DNA from: Chelonoidis abingdonii
Lineage: Eukaryota > Chordata > Testudines > Testudinidae
Reading direction: 5' to 3'
NCBI RefSeq assembly: GCF_003597395.2
Contig: NC_133790.1
Coordinates: forward strand, 19,225,410 to 19,289,409
Length of the DNA stretch: 64,000 nt
Part shown: positions 1 to 11,123 of the stretch, in pieces
Layout: each line of letters opens with the position of its first letter
Position numbering within the stretch: position 1 is the first letter of the stretch
Position numbers and translations under genes: made by a program
The notes under the pieces: generated by a model
The model's input: the letters and a program-made list of their open reading frames with translations, nothing else
Told to the model about the DNA's origin: nothing
Database searches by the model: none

Positions 1-1836
1 TCTACCCTGTCCAAGGCAGTGCTCGGCATCCAGTAAGGGGCCTTACTCACGCTCCACCCTGCTACAGCTGCCTCCAAGAGCTCACAGCTTTGTATGTGCA
101 GTGGAAATTCCGCCTGTCCCACGTTACAAGAGCTAAGATCCAAGAGTGAGACCTGGCAGATGTATCTTCAGAGACCTTCTCCCCCACCCCCAATCACAGG
201 GCTGCGCAGGAGCAGTTCTCTTGCTCACACTGGAATGAACTGTACAGTCTGGCAGGAGCAGGCTCCTCCACTAAGTCCACAGGACTCCGCCATTTTACAA
301 CGCACCTGTCGTTTTTGGTGAGCCCTTGCACTGGTGACAAATACCAATGTGGCACACTCAGGCAAACACTTGCAAAGGAAAACCATGTGGGGAAGGAGAA
401 TTGGGCAGCACAAGTGCTAAATCCCTTCCCCTCTTCAGAGTCTAGCAAAGACGTGTCCCCATTACTCTGTGCACCATTTAATCATTGAAACATCTGAGAT
501 CCCAGTTCCGACTAATTGTTCTGCTTCCATTAAGAACAGTTACAACAAAAAAAGGAAAATTGCTTCCTCAGGGCCATTATAGCTGTTTTGGAAACCCTGT
601 GGATGCAGACCTCCATGCATGACGCGCTAGATCAGTAATGTGACCATTCAATGGAATTAGAGATTTTATCCGGAGTGGACTCTTTATTTCAACGTTACCG
701 TTTCTAAAGGAAGAGGAAAAGGGTTGCTGATGCTCACTTTCTGTGGCTGGGCCACATTCCGGTTTAGGTAAACGTCCTTGCTTATGTCATGAGAGCGCCT
801 GGGCTCGAGGCTGGGCTCAGAGATGTGAACAACAAACAAAACAAAGAAAATCCCTCTCCCCAAACAAACTGACTGCAACCTGCCTGCCTCATTCACTGAC
901 TTCACTTCGGTTTCGATTCAGCCAATTCCTGACTGGGAGAATCCTGGTTACGGACTAGCACTATGTTTTGCTCAGGCAAAGGGGCCTGCCCCAGTGGTGT
1001 CTGTGCTTTTGCAGGCTGTGGGGGGCGGGGAGGAAGAGCAAGATTCCATGATGTGCCTTTGGCATTGACTGCCTCTGTGGCAAGAGCTGGGACCAGAATT
1101 TGGGAGTTCCTGGTTCCCAGATCGTAATTCAGGCCTTGAGTCTGTATCTGTGCACGTCTGTCCCCTGCCTGAACTGTCTGTGGTCTGCACTGAAAGCTCA
1201 TCTGGTGCTATGAAATGATGGCATTAAATCAGGGCTTAAATTCTCCCTGAGTATTTCCTGGAGACCTGGGGTTTGGGGCTTCAGCCCTGCGGGGGGCACC
1301 GGGACTGCTGCAGGTTCGGAAATATTTACTGGAGCTCTGCTCAGGACGGGTCTGGCTGAATTTAAGTTCTGCACTAAATGCTCCTCTGATGGCTTAAAAT
1401 TATTATTGTATGACAGTAGCAGCAAGGAGCCCCAGGTGAGACCAGGGTCCCATGGCGCTCGGTGTTTGTACAAACACACAGTAAAGGCCTGCCCCTGCCC
1501 TGTCTAACCAGACCACGCAGAAGACGAGGGCAGATTATGAGTAGCTTGCTCTGCTGAAATCACCGAGGGCCAGATTTTCAAAGGAGCAATTGTTCAAAAG
1601 TGCTCCGGTGTAGGCACCAAAATAAGTGACGAGATGCTCAAAAGAGCTCATGAGTTGCTGAGCACTTTTGCAAATCCATCCCTTACCCAAGTGCCTACCT
1701 AGGAGGTGACCCCACTCCCAGCTCTGGCTCCAAGCGCTGAAAGGCCGGGCTTGGGCAATTAGAAATGGGCATCCAAGAGGTGCTACTGAGATGCTGTGCA
1801 GTTCCCAGTTCAGTCTCCCCCTCCTTGTTCTCCCAG
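1..1836. other. Probable SLC25A1 intron 1; no exon recognised
   Basis: This stretch precedes the first recognisable SLC25A1 exon. I looked for a short GC-rich first exon ending in phase 1 with an initiator Met and found none, so it is probably intron. Small open frames in it look random. A diverged palindrome-like repeat occupies its last 270 bases. Confidence 0.6.
1568..1790. repeat. Diverged amniote interspersed repeat (GGCCAGATTTTCAAA family)
   Basis: The block opens with GGCCAGATTTTCAAAGG and continues with phrases about AAGTGC, TGAGCAC and 'TTTTGCAAATC' that recur in other parts of the window (about 16440-16610, 20115-20178 and 52488-52575). I recognise the type as a common interspersed repeat of reptile genomes but cannot name the family firmly. 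Confidence 0.4.
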
Positions 1837-1944
1837 GTGGTATTGCCGGTGGCATCGAGATCTGCATTACGTTCCCTACGGAGTATGTGAAGACTCAGCT
1901 ACAGCTGGATGAGAAAGCTAACCCGCCCCGGTACAAAGGCATTG
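1837..1944 (+). CDS. SLC25A1: SLC25A1 exon 2
   Basis: The acceptor is ctcccag|GT and the donor ATTG|gtaagt. The exon enters and leaves in phase 1. It encodes [20 protein letters not shown] and continues to KGI. It carries most of helix 1 and the first carrier signature PTEYVK, whose charged ends form part of the matrix salt-bridge gate in this family. Confidence 0.97.
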
Positions 1945-4900
1945 GTAAGTCCAAAGCCTGGCAGCCGTGGGCACAGAGAGACTGGAGTAGGGATCATACC
2001 AGGGGACCAACGATTGTGTCAGGGAGTATTGGAGCCACTGCAGCCAGTAGTTCACTGCCAGCTCCAGATGGGCTGAGATGCTAGGCAGAGACTGGCACCG
2101 GTGGATGTGCATCGCTACGTGCGGGGGGAGTGAGCTGGGACTTCAGGTGCCCCTCACAAAAGGATCCTCCCTTGGGACTTGAGGGCCTGCCTCCTTCCTG
2201 TCCTACAAGGGGAGGGAGTAGGGAAAGGTGGGGAGAAGCCGTTCCAGGGTACAGTGGGTAGCTCAGAGCCCTGGGCCGTCGGGTCTGACATCCTGCCCCC
2301 ACCAGTCCCCAGAAGCTGAGGCTTTGCAGTTAGATGAGCAATCCCCTCTCATGGACCTGGCCAGTTGCGCAATGCAGCACATCTGTTGTCATTGAAGGAG
2401 ACGGCATGTGCATTAGAGCCCTGTTGGCAGTAGCCTGGTTGGGTGCCCAGGCTGGAGGAGTTCCAGGGATGACGGCCTCATTCCAGCCCAGGACGACTGG
2501 CAGGCATCCCTCACTGGCAGGATCATAACCTTCTACTTATGCACAGGCTGCATTGCGGCATGCTGTACTGTATCACCGCTGGACTCTGCTGCTTGCCCTC
2601 CAGCCTGGCCCCAGCTGACAGTGTAACAGTCACTCAGGGAGAGACTGCAGGGAGCGTGGTTACAGAGCTTCTGGCTTGGAACTGGGGCCTGAGCAACATG
2701 GCTTCTGACTTGCTGAGTCCAGGGCTGAACAAAGCCCTGTGCCATTTTCCATTCCTGGATCAGCTCTGCAACGGGCTCAGCATTGCCCTGTTCTAGCTAG
2801 GGAGGCTGAGTTGTGTAGCCAGGCACCTGCTGCATGTGACTCAAACTTCACCGGCCGGGTAGGACTCGAATCAGGACTTCACGTTCCACAGCTGCAGCAC
2901 GCTGGAGGGGGAGGGGAAATCCATTCATATATATTATTATGGTTGGAAGGGACCTCAAGAGATCATCTAGTCCAGCCCCTTGTTCAGAGCAGGACCAATC
3001 CCCAAATCCTCTCAAGGATTGAACTCACAACTCTGGGTTTAGCAGGCCAATGCTCAAACCACTGAGCTATCCCATTAACTGCAGCAGCATTGTGGTCCTG
3101 GCCTCCTTGGCTTCAGCGACGAGACCAACATGTCCACTAGGACAGGGCCGGTGTTCTCTCCAATGGTGCATTTGCAGCCTGGCATTGGTTGCCACATTAC
3201 CCGAGCTCTTCCGCCCTGGCACTCGCCCACCCTGGCCTGGGTGCTCTGGCTGTTACCCATGGACAGCAGGGAGTGTGCGGCGCAGGGAGAGCCCGAGTGG
3301 TGGAAGGGGATGCTGTGCTGGCTTGGAGGGCTGGCTAAACCCCTCTTTCCGTGCCTTCTCCCCAGCGGACTGCGTGAAGCAGACTGTCCAGGGCCATGGA
3401 GTGAAGGGGCTCTATCGAGGCCTCAGCTCACTGGTGTATGGCTCCATCCCAAAGGCTGCCGTGAGGTAAGGTGCTCCGGCGGTGACTTCCGGCCTTGCCC
3501 CTGAGGCGTCTGCTGAAACTGCAATTGACAATCTGAGCCCAGGTGATCCCACCCACCAGCCCCCCCAAACAAGCGGATGAGAAACCCCATAGGAGTCCCT
3601 TGGCATGGCCCCTTCTCCCCATCTCGCTGCTGAGGGAATCTCGAGCAGGGAGTCCGTCTCGCCCAGCCTCTCCACAGTGCAGCCCTGCCATAAAAGCCAG
3701 GCACGCAGGGATAGGCTGGTGAGGCTAGCAGGCCGGAGGGCCAGGGACATGCCTCCTGCAAAGGAGCACAGTGCAGGGTCTGTCCATGAAGTTCCCTGAG
3801 GGCTGCCTGCCATGGAGCGATTGGCATCGCTTGCCTGTGTCTGGAGGTGGCCTCATGTTTGGAGAAGTGCCGAGGCAGCTCAGTCCTGCAGCGGGGAGGG
3901 GCGGGAATGACTCGGGGTAGTTTGGGATGTACCCGTAGACGGTAGCCGTCAAGGTGGGTCTGGCCAATCGTTACTGGCCAGCATGGCCAGTTCCCTGGCA
4001 GGGGGTGGGATTGCCTCCCTGCATGGTTGTTCCCTTTGGGATGGATTGAGAAAACCATCCTGCTCTTAGCAGGACCAGCCTGAGAGGCTGCTTCCGGAGG
4101 GCTGGCTCCAGGGAGCGCCCTATCTGCCAGCAGGCCTTGCTGTGGGGCGCTCCCCCAAGGCACTGCTAGCACTGTGCTCCCTGGGAGCTCCCAGCTCCTC
4201 CAGGCTGAGCCTTTCCCAGCAGCACGCACTGTAGGGAGTGGGGGGACGTTGCTGGCCCTGGCTGCTGCAGCCTCCGCCTCCACTGCCAATGAAGAACCAA
4301 TAGCTAATAGCTGTCAGCAGTACCAGCCTGCTCAGATGAGGGAGTCGGGTGCACTGCCACACCCCTTTCCCTGGCCTTTCTGGCTTACCATGTTTGCAGG
4401 TGCCTGCCTTCCCAGGGGAATAGTGTGTGGGCATCTGTGCTTCACCCCATGGGAGGGCATGAGATGGGTGTTTGGAGCCAAGGAGCTACAGAGAGGCTTG
4501 GCCAGGGAGTCACTTCCTGCGGCAGCCTCCTCTTCAGGTCCAGGCAAGGGGAAAGAAGAGTCAGTCCTATTCAGAGGGCTCCAAAGGCACCTTCCCCCTC
4601 CTGGGGGTCCCTGGCTCTCTCCCTCACAGCCAGAGTCACCTCAGCTTCTGCAGCCGTGGTGTGGCAGGAGGGAGTGCAACTAGTCTGCTCTGGATTGTGC
4701 TGCCCCCTAACCAGCCTCTGGGGGCACAGAAGTGCAGTTTGCCCCCCCCCTCCCCCAGCATCCCTGGTCTGTTCTCCCAGCTCCCCCCGGAGGTGATCCA
4801 AAGGCCAGACCCATGGCTCCATAGCGAGATGCCCATGGGGCATAGTGGGAGCTTCCAGCTGAGCTGGTTGGCCCAGCTGCACTAGAAGCTGGCTAGCCCT

Positions 4901-7900
4901 GGCCCCATCCCTGTGCCCAGCAGCTGTGTCTGCCCAGTCCGGTGGGGTTTGCATTGGCTGCCTTTCTCCCCGGCCAGGTTCGGCACGTTCGAGTTTCTCA
5001 GCAACCACATGAGAGATGAGAAGGGCAACCTGAACAGCAAGCGCGGGCTGCTGTGTGGCCTGGGAGCCGGGGTGGCCGAGGCCGTGGTGGTGGTATGTCC
5101 CATGGAGACCATAAAGGTACCTCTGATCCCTGGTCTGAGAATGAGTCACAGAATAGGGGGAGACCGGAGACGACTTTGGAGGGACGGGGGAAGCCAAGGA
5201 GGGAGCACCATTGCCCTGTGAGTGCCTCCTGCAGTCGGCCCCAGAGCTAGCCTGCTGGGTCTCTCTGTCTTGTTGGAGCAGGGTATTAACTCAGCACAGC
5301 CTCTGCTCTGCTCCCTGCCTGGCATCACACAGGGAGCTGTACTGTGCATTGGTGCTTCTGCCCAGATGAAATGTCCATGGGCTTCAGGTGCCCACTAGTG
5401 GTGAACGGACAGAGGTGCCGGGAAAGTCTGCATGTGGGTGTTTCCTCTCGTCTCTCCTGTTGGTGGGAAATGTTAGCAAGAGCTCAGACAGGATCTGGTT
5501 TTTCCTGGGGCCCATATCTCCTGCAGTGAATGGCGGCTCTTCTCTCCATGGCCAGCCTTTGTGGCCTGACCCCAGAATCTGTCCGGTATTAATGCAATGA
5601 AATAAACACTTAGCCACACCAATACACTTGCTGGCAGAAGTAAATGCAGCACGGTGCATGAAATACCTAGCCGAGGCTCCATGGTAGCAAAGGGCATTTT
5701 GCATCGTTGTTGCTTCCAATTCATTGCTAGGCTGCCCCATGCCATAAGGCCATTTCGCTATCTCTGCTCTTTCCCCTGTGTTATGCTCAGTTTTTTTCTC
5801 TCCTTGCTTTGTAACTCCCAGGCTCAGATTCAAAAATAATGAATGGCCTGGAAATCCTGTTCAGTTCTCAGTAAAATGTGTCCTTCTCAGTGATATCTGG
5901 ACGCAAAAGCTTTCTACATAGTGTAACATGAGAGCCAGGGGCTGGGCAGGAAAACTGGCCTCTGCTTGCATGACTCTCTTCAGCGTAATCCTGAGAAGAG
6001 GCTGAGAGCTTTGAGCAGCAGCAGCAGGACTGGGACTCAGAAGTCTGTCCCCAGCTCTGCCACTGACTTTCTGTGTGACCCTGGGCACGTCCCTTCACTT
6101 CTCTGCTCCTCAAAGCTCCCATCTGCAAAGTGGGGATAAATAGATGGACCTTCCTTTTGCAAAGTGCTTAGAGATCCTTGGCTGAAAGCTGCTCGATAAG
6201 GTGAAGGGACTATTATTTACTGACATGATGTTGTTATGTGCTCTCATGGGTGACCAATAGGTCTTCCCATCCTGGGACTTCCAGATTCTCCCTTTCCAGG
6301 TGCCAACCCTTGTGTGTTCCAAGTATTCCAGACCTAGCTGCAGTCCTTTGTCCTAGATTGATCCATAGGCTGCATGGGTCCCTCCCCTTCCTGACTGCGT
6401 GTGGAGTGCATTAGCAAACACTTCCGCAGTTGCAGGTAAACTTCGGACAGGGGTTTTTGTTCCGCTCTGGAATGGTATTAGTAGGGTGCTGCCCCAGGTT
6501 AGCAAAGACCTTCGCTGCTGAATTCCTGAGCAGAGCACTGGGATGTTTGGGCTCCTATAGCTTGAGGGATGGGGGGTCTCTTCACACGCAGATTGGGCTT
6601 AACAACAAGCCCTAACCTTCTCTCTCCCCAGGTGAAGTTTATCCATGACCAGTGCTCCCCAAAACCGAAGTACCGCGGCTTCTTCCACGGCGTGCGGGAG
6701 ATCATCCGCGAGCAGGGTGAGGGCCCTGGCGTGGCCTCCGCTCCGCGTTACCCTTGCATGCAGTGTGCAAGGTCCCGCAACGCTGGCACAGGGGGCTGGG
6801 TTGTGAACTGCCTCCTCCCACCAGAGCGGGAGACTGGTCTGTGAGTTGCCAAGGCAGCCAGCACTGTAGGGCCTCGAAAAACACTGGCTCCCAACTGTCC
6901 GCTTGTCCCTCAGGCGGTCTGGTTCTTGGGGGACTTTCCTTTCCCAGCCCAGACAGGGGAAAGCAGTGCGGCCCTGTCAGCATGTCCATGGGAGGCCAAA
7001 CAACAGATGGTTCTAGCTTTCTGACGGGCCACCAAAGCCATGCAGAACCAGCCTCACCCCACTGCCAATGAGAGGAAATGCCTCTCTCCTCCCACCCCCG
7101 CTATTAAGAGGGCTTGTCGGGGTGGGATTCGAACCCATGCCTCTAGAGGAGACTGTGACCTGAAAGCAGCACCTTAGCCCACTCGGCCATCCTGACAGCA
7201 GGGCCAAGTGGGTGGGGCATGAGGAAGAGCTGGACTTTGTGCTGTGGGCCCCGCCGGGAGGCGGGTATGAATGGGGGAAAGGGGAGGTTGTGTTGTGGGC
7301 CACAAGAAGGCCTGGGGTCGGTGGTGTTCTTGGGGAGACCAGTGTCATGCTGCTTCCCTTCCTTGAACGCTGCCCCTTCTCCCTGCCGCAGGTCTGAAGG
7401 GAACCTACCAGGGTTTAACTGCTACTGTCCTCAAACAAGGATCAAACCAGGCCATTCGCTTCTTCGTCATGACGGCGCTCAGGAACTGGTACAAAGGTAC
7501 CCACGCTGTGCCTCGCCCCCGCGTCTCCGAACTGGGCCCTGCCTCTTGCAGGTGGAGAGCCGCACAGCACAGTGACCTGCTGCCGCCAGGACAGGCTCTG
7601 GCTTCTCCAGCCTCAGCTGAGCTGCCTCCAAGTGAAACGCACCCACCACCAGTTTCTTGTGGGGTCACTTTGACAAGACTGAGGAAGGGCTCGGGGCAGG
7701 GCAGAGCTGGGGAGAAGGGAAGCCTGGGTTAAAAGCCCAGGGGGATGCAGACGGCGAGTAAGTGGGGACTCTAATGGGGTCTGTTCACAGCATCTCCTCC
7801 ACTGTGCCCCTGCTTGCATCTGCCTGCTGCAGTATACACTTATCTCCTCCTGTGCACACTCAACACCCCTACCCCTGCCCACACACACTGGGCCCCTTTC

Positions 7901-10900
7901 AACAATCTTGTCAGAACTAAGCCAACAGGGGGCGCTTTCCCGCCCACTTGCCGCTCGGCCAGCCCTGGCCTAGGCTTGCACGTTCCCTGCATTACGACCT
8001 GTGGGGTCTGAGGGCTCTTGTTTGCTTTAAAATCTCCACAAATGACTCTTGGTGGCAAACAGGCGGCCTGGCCCCTCTGCTCACTGCGCACACCTGGAGA
8101 CAGAGAGAGAGAGCATCTCTGACCCTCTTGGCCCCTCCCTCTTCTCCAGCTCCATTGGGGGCTCCCACTTGTGGGGCCTCCGTTCCTTTCACTGCCCCTC
8201 ATTGTGCCCCCTGCCTGTTTGGGGCCTTTGCAGCTCTCACGTGCAGCGTCACTCAGTAACATCCCTGTGTGCTCCCACCTCTTGGTGCTCATGAGCTCTG
8301 TCCTTGTCTCTCTCTCCCCACTTTTTCCCTCTGCCTGCCCCCTTTGTGTCACTCTCCTTCTTCCCAGGGGATGATCCCAACAAGGTCATAAACCCCCTCA
8401 TCACCGGGATATTTGGGGCCATTGCTGGAGCAGCTAGTGTCTTCGGCAACACCCCCCTGGATGTGGTGAAAACCAGAATGCAGGTACAGCATGTGGCCGT
8501 GTGGCTCCTGGGCTTCTGCTGAGACCCCTTAATTTGCCTCTGGGTGCTCCATGTCTACTGCTCTCATCTGGACCATAGCTGCTGGGCCAAGCGCCGAAAT
8601 GGGGACATGGCTAAGTGCCCTACAGTGCCCTCCCGATGGAGGAGCAGGAGCTGGAACTGAGACTGCTCCCCACCAAGGCCCTGTCTGCCCTAGAGAATGA
8701 CAGCTGGGTGCCTGGCCCGATGGGCGAGCGAGGCCCAGGGCAGCAGTGTGCCCACACTAGCCATGCTGTGGCTGTGGTCATGCTACCCATCTGGGAACCT
8801 GAGTAATGGCCAGCGATTCGCTCCTAGGCAGACCAGGTCCAGGGCTCCCCTGTGCTAGAGGAACTTGGCGTGTTCCTTTCCTGGCAGTCCCATAGCCCAG
8901 TGATGCTCAGACCTCAATGGTTCAGGAGCCAAATCAGCATTGCCCAAAAGAGCCACAGTCGTGTGAATTCATTGCGTCGTTTACCAGTTGTGTATTATTC
9001 TCACAGCAAAGTGACCGACCACGTATTATTGTTTTATCAGCTGCAATTGGTTAATCGCATAGTAAAAGCATCCTGATTGGTTAATAAATTGGCTAATAAT
9101 TAAATCAGTGGTTTTAATAACATGGGCTGCAAAGAGCTGCAGAAGATGCATTAAAGAGCCACTTGTGGCTTGTGAGCCTCAGTCTGAGCATCACTGCCGT
9201 AGTATCCATCCAAAAACACCTGCAGTGGGGCATAGGCATGGCCACTGCTATTTGGGTTAGACCCTGTCTAAGCTCCATGCAGACCGCCTCGGGGCCAGGC
9301 TCCCGCACAATCAGGCTGGCGAGGATGGAGGTCAGTGCTGTGACTGCTCCAGCCCCAGAGCCCTTCCGGAGTCTCCCAGGACAGCGCCATGGCTTGTTGG
9401 AGCTGTGCTGGGAACTGTGGCATAGATCCTACCGTTACAGGTCTCTGACCTTTCTCTCTGTTTCCTCTAGGGGCTTGAAGCGCACAAGTACAAGAGCACC
9501 TGGGACTGCGCCTTCCAGATCATGAAATATGAAGGGCCCATCGCGTGAGTCTGGCATCTCATTTCATAGAATCATAGAATATCAGGGTTGGAAGGGACCT
9601 CAGGGGGTCATCTAGTCCAACCCCCTGCTCAGAGCAGGACCAATTCCCAACTAAATCATCCCAGCCAGGGCTTTGTCAAGCCTGACCTTAGAAACCTCTA
9701 AGGAAGGAGATTCCACCACCTCCCTAGGTAACCCATTCCAGTGCTTCACCACTCTCTGAGTGAAAAAGTTTTTCCTAATATCCACCCTACAACCTCCCCC
9801 ACTGCAACTTGAGACCATTGCTCTTGTTCTGTCTTCAGGTACCACTGAGAACAGTCTAGATCCATTCTCTTTGGAACCCCTTTCAGGTAGTTGAAAGCAG
9901 CTATCGAATCCCCCGTCACTCTTCTCTTCTGCAGGCTAAACAATCCCAGTTCCCTCAGCCTCGCCTCATAAGTCATGTGCTCCAGCCTCTAATATTTTTG
10001 TTGCCGCCCCGCGGAACTCTTTCCAATTTTTCCACATCCTTCTTGTAGTGTGGGGCCCAAAACTGGACACACTACTCCAGATGAGGCCTCACCAATGCCA
10101 AGTAGAGGGGAATGATCATGTCCCTTGAACTGCTGGCAGTTGCTGGGTCCTGTCCAGCTCTAATTAGGACACAGAATGCCAGACCTAGCAATTTGAAGGT
10201 TTGGTTTCCATGCAAGGGGCTCAGGGCTGGGTGACTGTAGGGAAAGGGGGACAATCCCTCCCCTGCAGCTGAGTGCTGGCGAAGCAGTTCAGACACGTAT
10301 GGTGAAATGGGGAACAGTGCCATAGGAGGCAAAGGGATCCATCACCGTCATGGTTGAAAGGCACCTTACAGTGGGATTTGCAGAAGGGGGAGCAGGTCAC
10401 TGGCACATGAGAAGAGGGAGCCTGTCCCCTAGGCATAGGGGATGAGATTGGAAAGGCAAGGGTCTGGTGAATGGTAGGAGTAGCAGTGAGCCCTGGCTGT
10501 GAGAGGAGGAGGGGAGAGAGACTTGGATGGACTTTCTTAGCCTCTCTGCCCAGGCTCAGAGCCTCAGCTAGTGTAAAATCAGGGAAGCCAACGGTGACCT
10601 ACCCCCCGAGGAGCTAGCCTGGAATCTGAAGAAGCGGGTGGTGTGGAGAGCGGATCCTGTGACAGGAGTGGGGCAGTTGGCCAGAAAGCCCTGACTGGCA
10701 ATCTTAAAAGGTTGAGGTCTCTGAGTGGGGTTTGCCGGGTGAGAAGCAGCCTTTCCCCAAACCCCTTTCATTCCAGCAGAGACTGGGCTGGTCCCTGCTC
10801 GTGCAGAGTGTGAAGGTCGAGGGGGGTGGGAAGCTGAGCTGGAGAGCAGGATGATTCTCACAAAGTGTGGTTGCAGAGCATTGCCACCATATTATCCCAG

Positions 10901-11123
10901 GCTGTCTGCTCTGCCAGAGATCACTGGGAGCGGGTGGGCTAGGCCTGCTCCCTTGCCCAGGCTTGCATGGAGCTCTCTGCTTACCCATCACCTCTCCTCT
11001 CCTGGCAGGTTTTACAAGGGCACTGTGCCTCGTCTGGGCCGGGTCTGTCTGGATGTGGCCATCGTCTTTGTCATCTACGACGAAGTGGTCAAGGTCCTCA
11101 ACAAGGTTTGGAAAACCGATTGA
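1837..11123 (+). CDS. SLC25A1: SLC25A1, mitochondrial tricarboxylate (citrate) carrier, exons 2-9 of 9
   Basis: The product exchanges mitochondrial citrate/isocitrate for cytosolic malate across the inner membrane and supplies cytosolic acetyl-CoA for lipid synthesis (family knowledge). Eight exons join in frame: 1837-1944, 3366-3465, 4978-5116, 6632-6716, 7392-7496, 8368-8483, 9471-9544 and 11009-11123. All introns are GT-AG. The exons total 842 nt and encode about 280 residues ending NKVWKTD. The product matches the vertebrate citrate carrier almost residue for residue. The three mitochondrial-carrier signatures are seen as PTEYVK, PMETIK and PLDVVK, one per tripartite repeat, which implies six transmembrane helices. 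There are no frameshifts or internal stops. Exon 1, expected to supply about 30 residues and to end in phase 1, is not recognisable in 1-1836 and presumably lies upstream, so the CDS is 5'-partial here. Confidence 0.97.
2930..3073 (-). repeat. tRNA-derived SINE with CR1-like tail (Cry type)
   Basis: On the minus strand the element starts GGGATAGCTCAGTGG. It carries a Pol III A box TAGCTCAGTGG (3059-3069) and a B box GAGTTCAATCC (3016-3026). It then passes into the CR1 3'-end phrase 'CTAGATGATCTC' and 'GGTCCCTTCCAACC', and ends in a short A/T-rich tail. A tRNA head joined to a CR1-like tail is the structure of the Cry SINEs of cryptodiran turtles. The copy is truncated between head and tail. 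It lies in SLC25A1 intron 2. Confidence 0.75.
3366..3465 (+). CDS. SLC25A1: SLC25A1 exon 3
   Basis: The acceptor is ccccag|CGGAC and the donor GTGAG|gtaagg. The exon enters in phase 1 and leaves in phase 2. It encodes [19 protein letters not shown] and then [15 protein letters not shown]. This is the matrix helix and the start of helix 2 of the first carrier repeat. The SIPKAAVR segment is highly conserved in citrate carriers. Confidence 0.97.
4978..5116 (+). CDS. SLC25A1: SLC25A1 exon 4
   Basis: The acceptor is gccag|GTTCGG and the donor ATAAAG|gtacct. The exon enters in phase 2 and leaves in phase 0. It encodes [17 protein letters not shown], then [18 protein letters not shown], and ends with the second carrier signature PMETIK. 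It covers the end of helix 2 and helix 3. Confidence 0.97.
6026..6225 (+). repeat. MIR-type SINE fragment
   Basis: This contains the diagnostic run CAGCTCTGCCACTGACTT, then 'TGTGTGACCCTGGGCA', 'CATCTGCAAAGTGGGGATAA' and 'AAAGTGCTTAGAGATCC' in the order of the MIR/CORE-SINE consensus. It lies in SLC25A1 intron 4. Confidence 0.7.
6632..6716 (+). CDS. SLC25A1: SLC25A1 exon 5
   Basis: The acceptor is ccccag|GTGAAG and the donor GCAGG|gtgagg. The exon enters in phase 0 and leaves in phase 1. It encodes [18 protein letters not shown] and then [10 protein letters not shown], the matrix loop and amphipathic helix of the second carrier repeat. Confidence 0.97.
7115..7196 (-). tRNA. tRNA-Leu(CAG)-like gene, possibly a pseudogene
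   Basis: The minus strand begins GTCAGGATGGCCGAGTGG, the A-box/D-arm of eukaryotic tRNA-Leu. An anticodon loop TTCAGGT places CAG at the anticodon. A long variable arm with complementary CCTCTAGAGG follows, then a B box GGTTCGAATCC. Class II architecture and about 82 nt fit tRNA-Leu. Against function, the 3' acceptor strand reads CCCGAC, one base shorter than the usual TCCTGAC, so pairing with GTCAGGA is imperfect, and no TTTT terminator follows on the minus strand. It lies antisense in SLC25A1 intron 5. Confidence 0.7.
7392..7496 (+). CDS. SLC25A1: SLC25A1 exon 6
   Basis: The acceptor is ccgcag|GTCTG and the donor ACAAAG|gtaccc. The exon is phase 1 at both ends. It encodes [20 protein letters not shown] followed by [15 protein letters not shown]. 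The QAIRFF helix-4 segment is strictly conserved in this carrier family and contributes an arginine to the central substrate site. Confidence 0.97.
8368..8483 (+). CDS. SLC25A1: SLC25A1 exon 7
   Basis: The acceptor is tcccag|GGGAT and the donor ATGCAG|gtacag. The exon enters in phase 1 and leaves in phase 0. It encodes [29 protein letters not shown] and the third carrier signature PLDVVK. It covers helix 5 of the third repeat. Confidence 0.97.
8898..9196. mobile_element. Non-autonomous hAT-type element
   Basis: The terminal inverted repeat is CAGTGATGCTCAGACC at the left and, on the reverse strand, CAGTGATGCTCAGACT at the right. The interior is A/T-rich with no coding capacity. The flanking octamers CCATAGCC and CCGTAGTA match at five of eight positions, which suggests a decayed 8-bp target duplication of hAT type. 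It lies in SLC25A1 intron 7. Confidence 0.7.
9471..9544 (+). CDS. SLC25A1: SLC25A1 exon 8
   Basis: The acceptor is cctctag|GGGCTT and the donor ATCGC|gtgagt. The exon enters in phase 0 and leaves in phase 2. It encodes [20 protein letters not shown] followed by EGPIA, the last matrix loop. A CR1 fragment begins about 20 bases after the donor. Confidence 0.96.
9566..10140 (-). mobile_element. CR1 LINE, 3'-terminal fragment
   Basis: On the minus strand the fragment reads through 'GAGGCCTCATCTGGAGTA', 'AACTACCTGAAAGGGGTTCC', 'AAAACTTTTTCACTCAGAGA', 'GGTTACCTAGGGAGGTGG' and ends in ATTCTATGATTCTATG. This is the C-terminal ORF2/3' UTR and the octamer-type tail of reptile CR1. It is 5'-truncated and has no intact ORF. 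Confidence 0.93.
11009..11123 (+). CDS. SLC25A1: SLC25A1 exon 9 with stop codon
   Basis: The acceptor is tggcag|GTTTTA. The exon enters in phase 2 and completes Ala. It encodes [20 protein letters not shown] and then [17 protein letters not shown], with the stop TGA at 11121-11123. This is helix 6 and the C terminus. Confidence 0.97.

Noticed and set aside
1..1836. Search for SLC25A1 exon 1
   Set aside because: No ATG-led frame resembling the citrate-carrier N terminus ends in phase 1 at a GT donor here; exon 1 is taken to be upstream of the window.
3423..4289. 288-codon minus-strand open frame, the longest in the window
   Set aside because: It starts at TTG, overlaps SLC25A1 exon 3 antisense, matches no known family and has intron-like composition. 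Its length comes from GC-rich sequence.
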